Positions 1 to 6,272 of a stretch of 7,333 nucleotides of DNA are shown here, piece after piece; position 1 is the stretch's first letter, and every line of letters begins with the position of its first letter. Both the position numbers and the translations under genes were made by a program. Source of the stretch: JANWYT01 sp046719465. Its GTDB lineage: Bacteria; Chloroflexota; Anaerolineae; Aggregatilineales; Phototrophicaceae. The stretch spans positions 1-7,333 of the forward strand of contig JBDNCV010000171.1 in NCBI GenBank assembly GCA_046719465.1, read 5' to 3'. The notes below the pieces were generated by a model. The model did not search any database. It had not been told where the DNA came from and saw only the letters and a program-made list of their open reading frames with translations.

Positions 1-19
1 CCCGAGGGAGAAGGGGCAA

Positions 20-49
20 AAGTCCCCTCTCCGCCCGGAGAGGGGACTT
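20..49. repeat. Perfect 13-bp inverted repeat (hairpin), probable interspersed intergenic element
   Basis: The arm AAGTCCCCTCTCC (20-32) is followed by a 4-nt loop GCCC (33-36) and the exact reverse complement GGAGAGGGGACTT (37-49). Right after it comes AGGGGTGAGG. Bases 1-17 (CCCGAGGGAGAAGGGGC) look like the right arm of a second, similar hairpin cut by the window edge. Short CTCTCC/GGAGAG hairpins followed by AGGGGTGAGG are, from memory, common interspersed elements between genes in Chloroflexota; this is recall, not a search. On the minus strand the stem ends in ACTTTTG, so it could weakly act as a terminator in that direction, but no minus-strand gene lies to its right. On the plus strand it has no T-tract. 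Confidence 0.75.
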
Positions 50-135
50 AGGGGTGAGGAGCAGCACCCGCCATTCAGACACGTCCGCTGCTATTTCGAC
101 ACTCAACATAGGTGTGCCCCTCCCCGATTATGCCG

Positions 136-141
136 TATACT
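136..141 (+). promoter_or_regulatory. Putative -10 element of the three-gene operon
   Basis: TATACT at 136-141 matches the sigma-70 type TATAAT in five of six positions and is preceded directly by CCG. A start of transcription near 148 would give a leader of about 25 nt that contains the Shine-Dalgarno sequence at 161-166. No good -35 hexamer is visible 16-18 bp upstream. The same GTAnnnT form occurs before the other transcription units in this window. Confidence 0.5.
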
Positions 142-160
142 AGGCTCAGCATCCATCTTC

Positions 161-166
161 GAGAGG
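161..166 (+). promoter_or_regulatory. Shine-Dalgarno fixing the hydrolase start at 173
   Basis: GAGAGG lies 6 nt before the ATG at 173. It supports this start, and no other ATG, GTG or TTG in the frame has a comparable site nearby. Confidence 0.7.
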
Positions 167-172
167 TGCGCC

Positions 173-964
173 ATGCTTGAACTTGTCGAACGCCACCCTG
201 CCGCGCCCAGCGAGCGCCCGCCGCTGCTGTGCATCCACGGGATCATGCACGGCGCATGGTGCTGGGAAGAGTTTTTCCTGCCCTACTTCGCCCAGCGCGG
301 ATATCATGCCTACGCGCTCAGCCTGCGCGGGCACGGCGGCAGCCCCCTGAGCGGGTCGCTGCGCTGGGTGCGCGTGGCAGACTATGTGGAGGACACGCTG
401 GCGGCGGTGGAGCAGGTCACGCAGGCGCGCGGACGGCTCCCCGTTTTGATCGGCCACAGCATGGGCGGCCTCATCGTGCAGAAGTACCTCGAGCGCCACG
501 CAGCGGCTGGCGCGGTGCTCTTGGCCAGCGTGCCGGTCGGCGGGGCGCTGCGCGCGTTGATCAAGGTGGCGCTGCGCTACCCGCTGGAGATGATCGCCGC
601 GCCGTTCAGCTTTCAACCGGCGCTCAACAACGCCCGCGCCATTCGCTGGATGTTCTTCTCGTCGGCGATGCCCGCTGACACCTTCGAACGCTACCGCCGC
701 CGCCTCACGCCCGAGTCGTTCCGCGCGATTCTGGATTTGTCTTTGCTCAACACGCCCGACCCATCCCGCGCGCAGCGCGTGCCGACGCTGGTCGTCAACG
801 GCGGCGCGGACACGCTGTTCACCGAGGCCGACGGCCAGCGCACTGCCACAGCCTACGAGGGGGTTTATCAAGTAATACCGCACGCCGCGCATGACGTGAT
901 GCTTGACCCCACATGGGAACAGTGCGCTGCTGTGATCGTCCAATGGTTAGAGGAGACTGTATGA
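173..964 (+). CDS. Alpha/beta hydrolase fold protein, serine esterase or lipase-like
   Basis: A 263-residue cytoplasmic protein with no signal peptide, of usual length for a single-domain alpha/beta hydrolase. The oxyanion-type HG motif is at His22-Gly23 (LLCIHGIMHGAWCWEEF). The strand-turn SLRGHGGS is at residues 50-57. The nucleophile elbow GHSMGG is at 94-99, so Ser96 is the likely nucleophile. NGGADTLF at 209-216 supplies the acid, probably Asp213, and AAHDVMLD supplies His240, so the catalytic triad looks complete. The cap region (about 121-195) is helical and hydrophobic. The sequence style resembles lysophospholipase or carboxylesterase-like proteins, but the substrate cannot be told. 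It is first in an operon: its stop overlaps the start of the amine oxidase gene by 4 bp (ATGA, 961-964), which implies translational coupling. A GAGAGG Shine-Dalgarno stands 6 nt before the start, and a TATACT -10 lies further upstream. Confidence 0.93.
   Translation: MLELVERHPAAPSERPPLLCIHGIMHGAWCWEEFFLPYFAQRGYHAYALSLRGHGGSPLSGSLRWVRVADYVEDTLAAVEQVTQARGRLPVLIGHSMGGLIVQKYLERHAAAGAVLLASVPVGGALRALIKVALRYPLEMIAAPFSFQPALNNARAIRWMFFSSAMPADTFERYRRRLTPESFRAILDLSLLNTPDPSRAQRVPTLVVNGGADTLFTEADGQRTATAYEGVYQVIPHAAHDVMLDPTWEQCAAVIVQWLEETV
949..955 (+). promoter_or_regulatory. Shine-Dalgarno for the amine oxidase gene
   Basis: AGAGGAG lies 5 nt before the ATG at 961 and 8 nt before the directly following ATG at 964, within the end of the hydrolase gene. 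It excludes the ATG at 913 as the real start. It cannot decide between 961 and 964, which differ by one Met. Confidence 0.7.
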
Positions 965-2532
965 TGCATCGCATGGCAAAGACACCGCTGTTGCAGCACA
1001 CACAACACGCGCTGCGACGCGCCTTGCCCCATCCGCACGGGCTGACGCGCCGCCAGTTCCTCAAAGGCACGGGCGCGCTGAGCGCTGGCCTGACGCTGGG
1101 CACGCTGCCGCTGACGGCGCGCGCGGCCTCGCCCACCGCCGAGCCGAAGATTGTCATCGTTGGCGCGGGGCTGGCTGGCCTTGCCTGCGCCTACTATCTG
1201 ACCCAAGCTGGTTACACCCCCACCGTGTATGAGGCGCGCGACCGCGTGGGTGGGCGTGTCCACAGCATAAGCGGTGAGTTTGATGATGACTTGGTCACGG
1301 AGATGGGCGCGGAATTCATCAACAGCGATCACGAAGATATGCTGGCGCTGGTGGAGGCCTGCGGCCTTGAGCTGATCGACCGCAAGAGCAGCCCTTATCA
1401 GCGTTCGGCATTCGTGTTTGACGGGCAGCACGTCAGCGTGGAGGAGCTGAGCGCGCTGTTTGAGCCTTACGCCGAGCAGATCGCCGCTGATGTAGAAGCC
1501 GTCTACGACGAGGATGAGGACGCACTCGCGCGCTTCGACCAGATGACGGTCAGCGCTTACCTGCTGGCACTGGGCATGACGCGCCGCGACTTGATCTACC
1601 GCTTCCTCGATGCAGCCTTCACGACAGAGAACGGCCTCAGCATCGACCAGCAGAACGCCCTCAACTTCCTCTACCTTGCGCCCGCGCTGGACGACGAAGG
1701 CAAGCTGGACGCCGTTGGGCCGAGCGACGAGCGCTACAAGGTGCGCGGCGGCAACCAGCTCATCGCCGAGCGCCTGACGGAGAAGATTGCAGCTGCCGGG
1801 GGCACGGTGAAGCTGAGACACCTTTTTACAGTGCTGCGCGACCCCGAGCCAGAGCGCGACGGCCCCAACCCCAACTACCGCTATGTGCTGGGGTTTGAGG
1901 AAGTGGACGAGGCGGGCGCGTTCATGAGTGCTCACACCATCTATGCCGATGTGGTGGTGCTGGCCATCCCGCTGACGGTGCTGCGCTATCAGGAATTGAA
2001 GATAGCCGAGCTGACGGATGACCACCGCCGCGCCATCGCCGCGCTGGGCTACGGCACGAACGGCAAGCTGGTCATCGGCGTGAACCGCCGCGTGTGGAAC
2101 GAGCAGGGCTACAGCGGTTACCTCTACACCGATGCGCCCTTCGGCAGCGGCTGGGACAGCAGCGAGCTGCAAGGCTCTGGCGTTGGCAGTTATACCTTCT
2201 TCAACGGGGGGCTTGAGGGCGTGACCTTCGGGAGAGCCGTCAGCGGCGCAGCTAACGCTTACACCGCAGCGCTCGACGCAGCCTTCCCGGGGGTTGAACG
2301 CGAGCGCAACGAGGTCACCCACGCGCGCGCGTGGGCGATTGATCCACACGCGCTGGGGTCGTACAGCTGCCCGCTGCCCGGCCAGTACAGCACCTATGAG
2401 CTGCTGCAAGCGCCGGTGGGGGCGGTCTACTTCGCTGGTGAGCATACCAGCATCGACTACTTCGGCTACATGAACGGCGCTGCCGAGAGCGGCCGCCGCG
2501 TGGCCGAGGCCATCGCTGAAGCGTTAGGGTAG
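961..2532 (+). CDS. Tat-exported FAD-dependent amine oxidase (flavin monoamine oxidase family)
   Basis: A 523-residue flavoprotein predicted to oxidise an amine (or amino acid) with FAD, releasing an aldehyde or imine and hydrogen peroxide. A twin-arginine signal is visible: TRRQFLKG at 29-36, a hydrophobic stretch to about 53, and a likely cut after ARA (53-55), so the enzyme should work outside the cytoplasmic membrane. The n-region of about 29 residues is long. The dinucleotide-binding site IVIVGAGLAGL is at 64-74, with the ribose-binding acid at Glu91 in YEARDRVGGR (90-99). YKVRGGNQLIAERL (259-272) is the usual second family motif. KLVIGVNRRVW (369-379) carries Lys369, in the place of the conserved active-site lysine. 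The C-terminal FAD motif is YFAGEHTSIDYFGYMNGAAE (490-509). The monoamine oxidase cysteine that binds FAD covalently is not obviously kept, so FAD is probably non-covalent. The start is set by the ATGA overlap and the AGAGGAG upstream. The substrate is unknown. Confidence 0.93.
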   Translation: MMHRMAKTPLLQHTQHALRRALPHPHGLTRRQFLKGTGALSAGLTLGTLPLTARAASPTAEPKIVIVGAGLAGLACAYYLTQAGYTPTVYEARDRVGGRVHSISGEFDDDLVTEMGAEFINSDHEDMLALVEACGLELIDRKSSPYQRSAFVFDGQHVSVEELSALFEPYAEQIAADVEAVYDEDEDALARFDQMTVSAYLLALGMTRRDLIYRFLDAAFTTENGLSIDQQNALNFLYLAPALDDEGKLDAVGPSDERYKVRGGNQLIAERLTEKIAAAGGTVKLRHLFTVLRDPEPERDGPNPNYRYVLGFEEVDEAGAFMSAHTIYADVVVLAIPLTVLRYQELKIAELTDDHRRAIAALGYGTNGKLVIGVNRRVWNEQGYSGYLYTDAPFGSGWDSSELQGSGVGSYTFFNGGLEGVTFGRAVSGAANAYTAALDAAFPGVERERNEVTHARAWAIDPHALGSYSCPLPGQYSTYELLQAPVGAVYFAGEHTSIDYFGYMNGAAESGRRVAEAIAEALG

Positions 2533-2535
2533 CTC

Positions 2536-4029
2536 TTGAGCATCGACTTTACATCCAGCACGTGGCAGCGCTGGTTTCAGCTGCCGCGCATCACCTTGTT
2601 TCACGTCGCCTCGCAGGATCACCAGCGGGCGCTGCTCTGCCATGATGCCAGCGGCACGCCGCAGCTCTACGCCTATGAGCTGGGGGGCGTGCCGCGCCAG
2701 CTCACAGATGAGCCGTTGGGCGTGCTGCTCGGCACGATCAGCGCGGATGGGCGCACCGTCTACTATCAACGCCTCGCTGACGACGACACGGGCGGGGGCC
2801 ACCTGTGGCGCGTCGGCTTCGACGGCAGCAATCCGCAGCCCCTCACCCCCGAGTGGCCATCGTATCCGCTGCTGGCAGTATCGGAGTGCGCCAGCGGCGC
2901 GTTCTACGGCTTCACCGTGTTCGACGGCTACAGCCAGACCTTCGTCGTGGACGCGCGGCGCGGCGGCACGCCCCACCTGCGCTATGAGAGCGCCGCGCCC
3001 AGCGTCGGGCCGTACCTGTCTTACGATGGTGAGCTGGCGGTCATGGCCGAGTTTGCCGATGCGGGCGACGCGCTGGAGAGCTACGACGTGCGCACCGGCG
3101 AGCGCGTGGCGCGGCTGAACGGCCTCACCGCGCTGGAGCCTGCGGGCTTCCCGCCCCGCGCGGCGGATATGCGCTTCCTCGCGACCGCGCTGAGCGACGG
3201 CCTGCGCCGACCCTTCTGGTGGAACGCCCGCACCGGCGAACGCCGCGACCTGACCTTACCGCACGCGGGCAGCATCACCCCGCTGGATTGGTCAAGCGAT
3301 GCCGAGCAGGTGGTCTACATGGCCTATGGCACGATGGGGGCGCAGACCGCCGTCGTCAACCTCAGGACGGGGGCAAGCGCGGCGTTCGACTGGTTAGAGG
3401 GGCGCTGTGTGGACGCGGCGCACTGGCACGCGGGCAGCTTGTGGACGCTCGTCCAGCGCTATCATGAACCGCCCGCGATCTGGCGTGGGGCGCAAGCGGC
3501 GCTCACCGTGGGCCAAGCGCCGCCGCTGCCGCCGGTCACGATCACCCAGCGCGGCAGCCTGACGCACTACGCCCAGCCCAGCAGCCCGCTGCACGTCGTT
3601 ATTGCCCACGGGGACGAGTACAGCCTGCCCCAGCGCTATCAGCCGCTGGTGGGCGCGTGGCTGAGCGTCGGCGCGACGGTCAGCGTATGGCACTCATGGA
3701 CGCACGAGGGGATGCTCGCGGGGGAAGTGAACGGGCGTGCCACAGCCGAGCAGGATGCATCTGCGCTGCTGGCGGCGCTGGCCGACTTTGACCTGCCGCC
3801 GCAGCGCCTGCTCATCGGGACGCGCCACGCCGCGCCAACCGCGCAGCGCCTGCCCGCGCTGGGGCGCATCTTGATCGACCCTGATAATCCGTTCGAGCGT
3901 ATGCGCGACGGCACGCCCACGCTCACGCTGACCGTTTACAACGTCCCGCCCGCCCCTGACCGCGACGAGCAGATCATGGCGCGGGCGCTGGCGTGGTGGG
4001 CGACGCTTAGCGCGACGGGCGCTCCGTGA
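2536..4029 (+). CDS. TolB/DPP-IV-type beta-propeller protein with degenerate S9 hydrolase-like C-terminus
   Basis: A 497-residue protein with no signal peptide. The first part (about 20-330) has the repeated signs of a TolB or S9 N-terminal propeller: YAYELGGVPRQLT (45-57), ISADGRTVYY (68-77), LWRVGFDGSNPQPLT (90-104), LSYDGELAVM (161-170), SYDVRTGER (182-190), LDWSSDAEQVVYMAYG (250-265). From about 340 it follows the layout of a prolyl oligopeptidase hydrolase domain: PLHVVIAHGDE (351-361), a GATVSVW strand (379-385), then LLAALADFDLPPQRLLIG (411-428). At the expected nucleophile elbow GxSxG it reads GTRHA (428-432), with Arg in place of Ser, and the segments that normally carry the acid and histidine are short or missing. 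It is shorter than typical S9 enzymes (about 600-700 residues). I infer a non-catalytic binding or scaffold protein. The TTG at 2536 is the only sensible start: it lies 3 nt after the amine oxidase stop with AGGG 6 nt before, and the first internal Met is residue 212. Confidence 0.8.
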   Translation: MSIDFTSSTWQRWFQLPRITLFHVASQDHQRALLCHDASGTPQLYAYELGGVPRQLTDEPLGVLLGTISADGRTVYYQRLADDDTGGGHLWRVGFDGSNPQPLTPEWPSYPLLAVSECASGAFYGFTVFDGYSQTFVVDARRGGTPHLRYESAAPSVGPYLSYDGELAVMAEFADAGDALESYDVRTGERVARLNGLTALEPAGFPPRAADMRFLATALSDGLRRPFWWNARTGERRDLTLPHAGSITPLDWSSDAEQVVYMAYGTMGAQTAVVNLRTGASAAFDWLEGRCVDAAHWHAGSLWTLVQRYHEPPAIWRGAQAALTVGQAPPLPPVTITQRGSLTHYAQPSSPLHVVIAHGDEYSLPQRYQPLVGAWLSVGATVSVWHSWTHEGMLAGEVNGRATAEQDASALLAALADFDLPPQRLLIGTRHAAPTAQRLPALGRILIDPDNPFERMRDGTPTLTLTVYNVPPAPDRDEQIMARALAWWATLSATGAP

Positions 4030-4034
4030 GCGTC
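4002..4034. other. Imperfect hairpin at the convergent gene ends
   Basis: GACGCT (4002-4007) pairs with AGCGTC (4029-4034). Inside it, AGCGC (4009-4013) pairs with GCGCT (4019-4023) around the loop GACGG. The structure covers the 23-bp overlap of the two convergent genes and both stop codons. There is no T-tract on either side, so it is not a classical terminator. In such GC-rich coding DNA it could be chance. Confidence 0.35.
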
Positions 4035-5101
4035 AGCGGGGCGCTGAAATACTGCCCGTTGCGATACACCGTCAGGTTGACGGTTTGGCCCGGCACGGTG
4101 TTGATGGCCAGCCAGCCGATGAGCTGGTCAAAATCGTTGATCGGCACGCCGTCGATGGCGGTGATGATGTCCACGCCTGCGCTGGAGAGGGGGCGCAATC
4201 CCGCGTTGGCGGCGGGCATCCCGCGCGACGCATCCAGCACAGCCACGCCGCGGATGTTGTTCGGCAGGTTGAAGGTTTCCATAAGGTCAAGGTCAATGGC
4301 GCGCGACGTCAGCCCCATGAACGAGTAGCGCATCCGTCCCGTTTCGATCAAGCTGTTGGCCACCTTGACGATCAGGTTGCTGGGGACGGCAAAGCCCACG
4401 CCCTGATTGCTGCCGGTTTCGGTGGCGATCTGCGTGTTCATGCCGATGACCTCCCCGCGCAGGTTGAGCAGCGGGCCGCCGCTGTTGCCCGGGTTGATGG
4501 CCGCGTCGGTCTGAATCACGCCGCCCACCGAGTAGCTGTTCAAGCCGAAGATGCGGCGGTTGACCGCGCTCACGATGCCGCTGGTCAGCGTCCAGTTATT
4601 TTGGAAGGGGTTGCCCAGCGCGAGCACCGTCTGGCCGATTTGCAGCGTGTCACTGTTGGCGAACACGACCGGCCGCAGCCGTTCCGTTGGCACGTCGATC
4701 CGCAGCACGGCGATGTCGCTGTCGGCGTCTAGGCCGACCACCTCGGCGCGGGTGATCGTGCCGTCGTACATCTGCACGACGATCCGCGCGGCGTTCTGCA
4801 CCACATGATAGTTGGTGACGATCCGCCCCAGCGTGTCTAGCACGAAGCCGCTGCCGGTGGCGGTGTTGGCCAGCCGCCGCGTGCCGACTTGCTCCGCCAC
4901 AGTGATCGAGACGACGCTCGGGGCGACGTTGTTGTACACGTTGGCGAAGGCTTGCTCAATGTCCGTCAGGCTTTGCCCGCTCAGTTGATCGTTGACGAGC
5001 AGCCCGCTGGTGGCCGACGTGGTCGGCGTGGGGAACAGCGCTGCCCCCAACCCAATACCGATCATCAGCGTCATGACTGGCAGCCAGTAAGAGATTTTCA
5101 T
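4007..5101 (-). CDS. htrA: HtrA/DegP-type trypsin-like serine protease with one PDZ domain
   Basis: A 364-residue membrane-anchored protease for envelope protein quality control. Residues 5-24 (YWLPVMTLMIGIGLGAALFP) form an N-terminal anchor or uncleaved signal, followed by a Thr/Ser-rich linker. The trypsin-like domain runs from about 50 to 255. The triad is His99 in TNYHVV, Asp129 in DSDIAVL, and Ser207 in INPGNSGGPL (202-211). TSGIVSAVNR (173-182) and GVGFAVPSN (234-242) are further HtrA signatures. One PDZ domain follows (about 260-355), opening with FMGL (261-264) and including DIITAIDGVPINDFDQL (311-327). The length and single PDZ resemble DegS/HtrA-type proteases. I chose the ATG at 5101 because the protein then opens directly with the anchor and GAGGA stands 9 nt upstream; the more upstream ATG at 5143 adds an unlikely extension. 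The last 23 bp overlap the end of the opposite-strand propeller gene. Regulation by envelope stress is usual for the family but not shown here. Confidence 0.95.
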   Translation of the reverse strand: MKISYWLPVMTLMIGIGLGAALFPTPTTSATSGLLVNDQLSGQSLTDIEQAFANVYNNVAPSVVSITVAEQVGTRRLANTATGSGFVLDTLGRIVTNYHVVQNAARIVVQMYDGTITRAEVVGLDADSDIAVLRIDVPTERLRPVVFANSDTLQIGQTVLALGNPFQNNWTLTSGIVSAVNRRIFGLNSYSVGGVIQTDAAINPGNSGGPLLNLRGEVIGMNTQIATETGSNQGVGFAVPSNLIVKVANSLIETGRMRYSFMGLTSRAIDLDLMETFNLPNNIRGVAVLDASRGMPAANAGLRPLSSAGVDIITAIDGVPINDFDQLIGWLAINTVPGQTVNLTVYRNGQYFSAPLTLTERPSR

Positions 5102-5110
5102 ATGATGATA

Positions 5111-5115
5111 TCCTC
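5111..5115 (-). promoter_or_regulatory. Shine-Dalgarno for htrA
   Basis: GAGGA on the minus strand lies 9 nt before the ATG at 5101. It decides for the 364-residue form over the upstream ATG at 5143. Confidence 0.65.
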
Positions 5116-5131
5116 GTACAATATACAGCGC

Positions 5132-5137
5132 ATGATA
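5132..5137 (-). promoter_or_regulatory. Putative -10 element of htrA
   Basis: Minus-strand TATCAT, preceded by GTG and followed by GCGC, matches TATAAT in five of six positions. Transcription from near 5125 would give a short leader of about 24 nt containing the GAGGA site. No clear -35 is seen. The flanks (GTATCATGCGC) closely resemble the promoter before the gene at 6273 (GTAGAATGCGC). Confidence 0.45.
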
Positions 5138-5163
5138 CACCAAAATCGTTAGCTATAACTTAA

Positions 5164-6198
5164 ATGACCGAAAGAATTCTGCTCGTCCTGCCCTGCTGTA
5201 TCGGTGATGTCGTCCTTGCGACGGCGGCGCTGCGCGCGCTGCGGCGGGCACGCCCCACTGCCCACCTCACATGGGCGGTGGGGCGCTGGTCGGCGGGGGT
5301 GCTCCACGGCCACCCTGACCTCGACGCGCTGCTCGACACGGGCGACGCCGCGCTGCCCGTGCGCCGACCCATCGATTTCATACGCTTTCGGGCACAGGTC
5401 GCCGCAGGGCGCTTCGACGCGGCGGTGTCGCTGGTGCGCTCCCCGTTGATGGCGGCGGCGCTGTGGGCCGCGCGCGTGCCGGTGCGCGTGGGGCTGAACA
5501 GCGGCGGGCGCGGCCTGCTCTACACCGTGCGCCGCGACCTTGACCCCAACACGCCCGAGCATGAGGCCGAGATCTACCTCAGCGTGCTGCGGGCGTGGGG
5601 GGTCGATACGACGGGCTGCGCCCCGCAGGTGATCCCTAGCGAAGCCGACGAGGCCGCCATGCGCCAGCAGCTTGCCGCGCATGGGGTGGCGTCCCGCTTC
5701 ATGGTCGTCAACCCTGCGGGCGGGGCTAACCCGGGCATGACGCTGGCGGCCAAGCGCTACCCGCTGGACTGGCTGGCGCAGATCGTCAACCGGCTGAGCG
5801 CCGCGGCGGACGCGCAGCCCGTCCTCATCGGCGGGCCGAGCGATGCGCCGCTGGTGGCGGAGCTGGCCGCGCGCCTCAGCATGCCGTCGGCTTCATTGGT
5901 GGGGGCGCTCAGCTTGTTGCAGCTGGGGGCGTTGGCGCGCGCGAGCTGGCTGTATCTGGGCAATGATACCGGCCTGACGCACCTCGCCAGCGCGTGCGGC
6001 GCGCGGGCCGTCATGTTCATGGGGCCGACCGACCCGCGCCGCTACGGCCTCTACGGCGGCAGCGGCCTCACGCTGTGGAAGCCTGCGCCGGTGAGCGCGC
6101 GCGGCGTGGCCGGGGCGCAGCCAGCGTGGGACTGGGCGCGCGATGGCCTCCCGCCGGATGAAGCCTTCGCGCGCATCGCGGCGTTTGTGGGGCTGTGA
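5164..6198 (+). CDS. Glycosyltransferase family 9 protein (ADP-heptose:LPS heptosyltransferase-like)
   Basis: A 344-residue GT-B fold glycosyltransferase, full length for family GT9, cytoplasmic and probably acting at the membrane face. The N-terminal signature CIGDVVLAT (12-20) holds Asp15, equivalent to the proposed catalytic base of WaaC. The donor-binding half contains VVNPAGGANPG (181-191), PVLIGGPSDAPLV (219-231), LGNDTGLTHLASA (265-277) and MGPTDPRRYGLYG (286-298), all typical of heptosyltransferases. In Gram-negative bacteria the family transfers heptose to the LPS inner core. If the host is a Chloroflexota member, which generally lack LPS, the acceptor must be some other surface glycan, so the specific name should not be taken literally. 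The ATG at 5164 is chosen because the family motif then sits at its usual distance from the start, although no Shine-Dalgarno precedes it. No other glycan genes are visible beside it; the next gene has its own promoter. Confidence 0.92.
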   Translation: MTERILLVLPCCIGDVVLATAALRALRRARPTAHLTWAVGRWSAGVLHGHPDLDALLDTGDAALPVRRPIDFIRFRAQVAAGRFDAAVSLVRSPLMAAALWAARVPVRVGLNSGGRGLLYTVRRDLDPNTPEHEAEIYLSVLRAWGVDTTGCAPQVIPSEADEAAMRQQLAAHGVASRFMVVNPAGGANPGMTLAAKRYPLDWLAQIVNRLSAAADAQPVLIGGPSDAPLVAELAARLSMPSASLVGALSLLQLGALARASWLYLGNDTGLTHLASACGARAVMFMGPTDPRRYGLYGGSGLTLWKPAPVSARGVAGAQPAWDWARDGLPPDEAFARIAAFVGL

Positions 6199-6210
6199 GC
6201 GATTTTTCAC

Positions 6211-6240
6211 TGGTCACCTGCGCCCTTTTCCCCGTAGAAT
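6211..6240 (+). promoter_or_regulatory. Putative sigma-70 type promoter for the 6273-7177 gene pair
   Basis: The -35 candidate TGGTCA (6211-6216, four of six matches to TTGACA) is separated by 18 bp from the -10 TAGAAT (6235-6240, five of six). Transcription from about 6247 would give a leader of about 26 nt that includes the GGGAGAGG site at 6255-6262. It is the best-formed promoter in the window. Confidence 0.55.
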
Positions 6241-6272
6241 GCGCCTAGTTCACAGGGAGAGGCCGCAACGCG

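Larger units (their letters stand above)
5102..5163. promoter_or_regulatory. AT-rich divergent intergenic region between htrA and the glycosyltransferase
   Basis: This 62-bp gap is markedly richer in A and T than the rest of the window and must carry signals for both diverging genes. On the minus strand it holds an htrA -10 candidate and Shine-Dalgarno. On the plus strand TATAAC (5154-5159) is the best -10-like hexamer, but it ends only 4 nt before the glycosyltransferase ATG. No plus-strand Shine-Dalgarno is present. Confidence 0.6.

Noticed and set aside
20..49. Intrinsic terminator on the plus strand
   Set aside because: The perfect stem is followed by AGGGG rather than a T-tract, and the gene that would end here lies outside the window.
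80..88. CACGTCCGC also found in the tandem array units
   Set aside because: A single 9-bp match in GC-rich DNA without the rest of the unit or its dyad is easily chance.
146..943. 265-residue minus-strand open frame opposite the hydrolase
   Set aside because: It mirrors the hydrolase gene almost exactly, has no recognisable motif, and covers the operon promoter region.
913..960. Upstream ATG at 913 as the amine oxidase start
   Set aside because: It would add 16 residues inside the hydrolase gene with no Shine-Dalgarno; the ATGA overlap at 961 with AGAGGAG in front is much better.
868..2445. 525-residue open frame on the minus strand opposite the amine oxidase
   Set aside because: It is an antisense shadow of a GC-rich gene: Ala/Arg/His/Gln-rich composition, no domain motif, and the plus strand encodes a complete flavoprotein.
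4085..4732. 215-residue plus-strand open frame inside htrA
   Set aside because: It is antisense to the htrA protease and PDZ coding region, with His/Ala/Arg-rich shadow composition and no motif.
5102..5143. Upstream ATG at 5143 as the htrA start
   Set aside because: The 14 extra residues come before the natural MKIS-plus-anchor start, would swallow the GAGGA site, and would leave no space for a leader.
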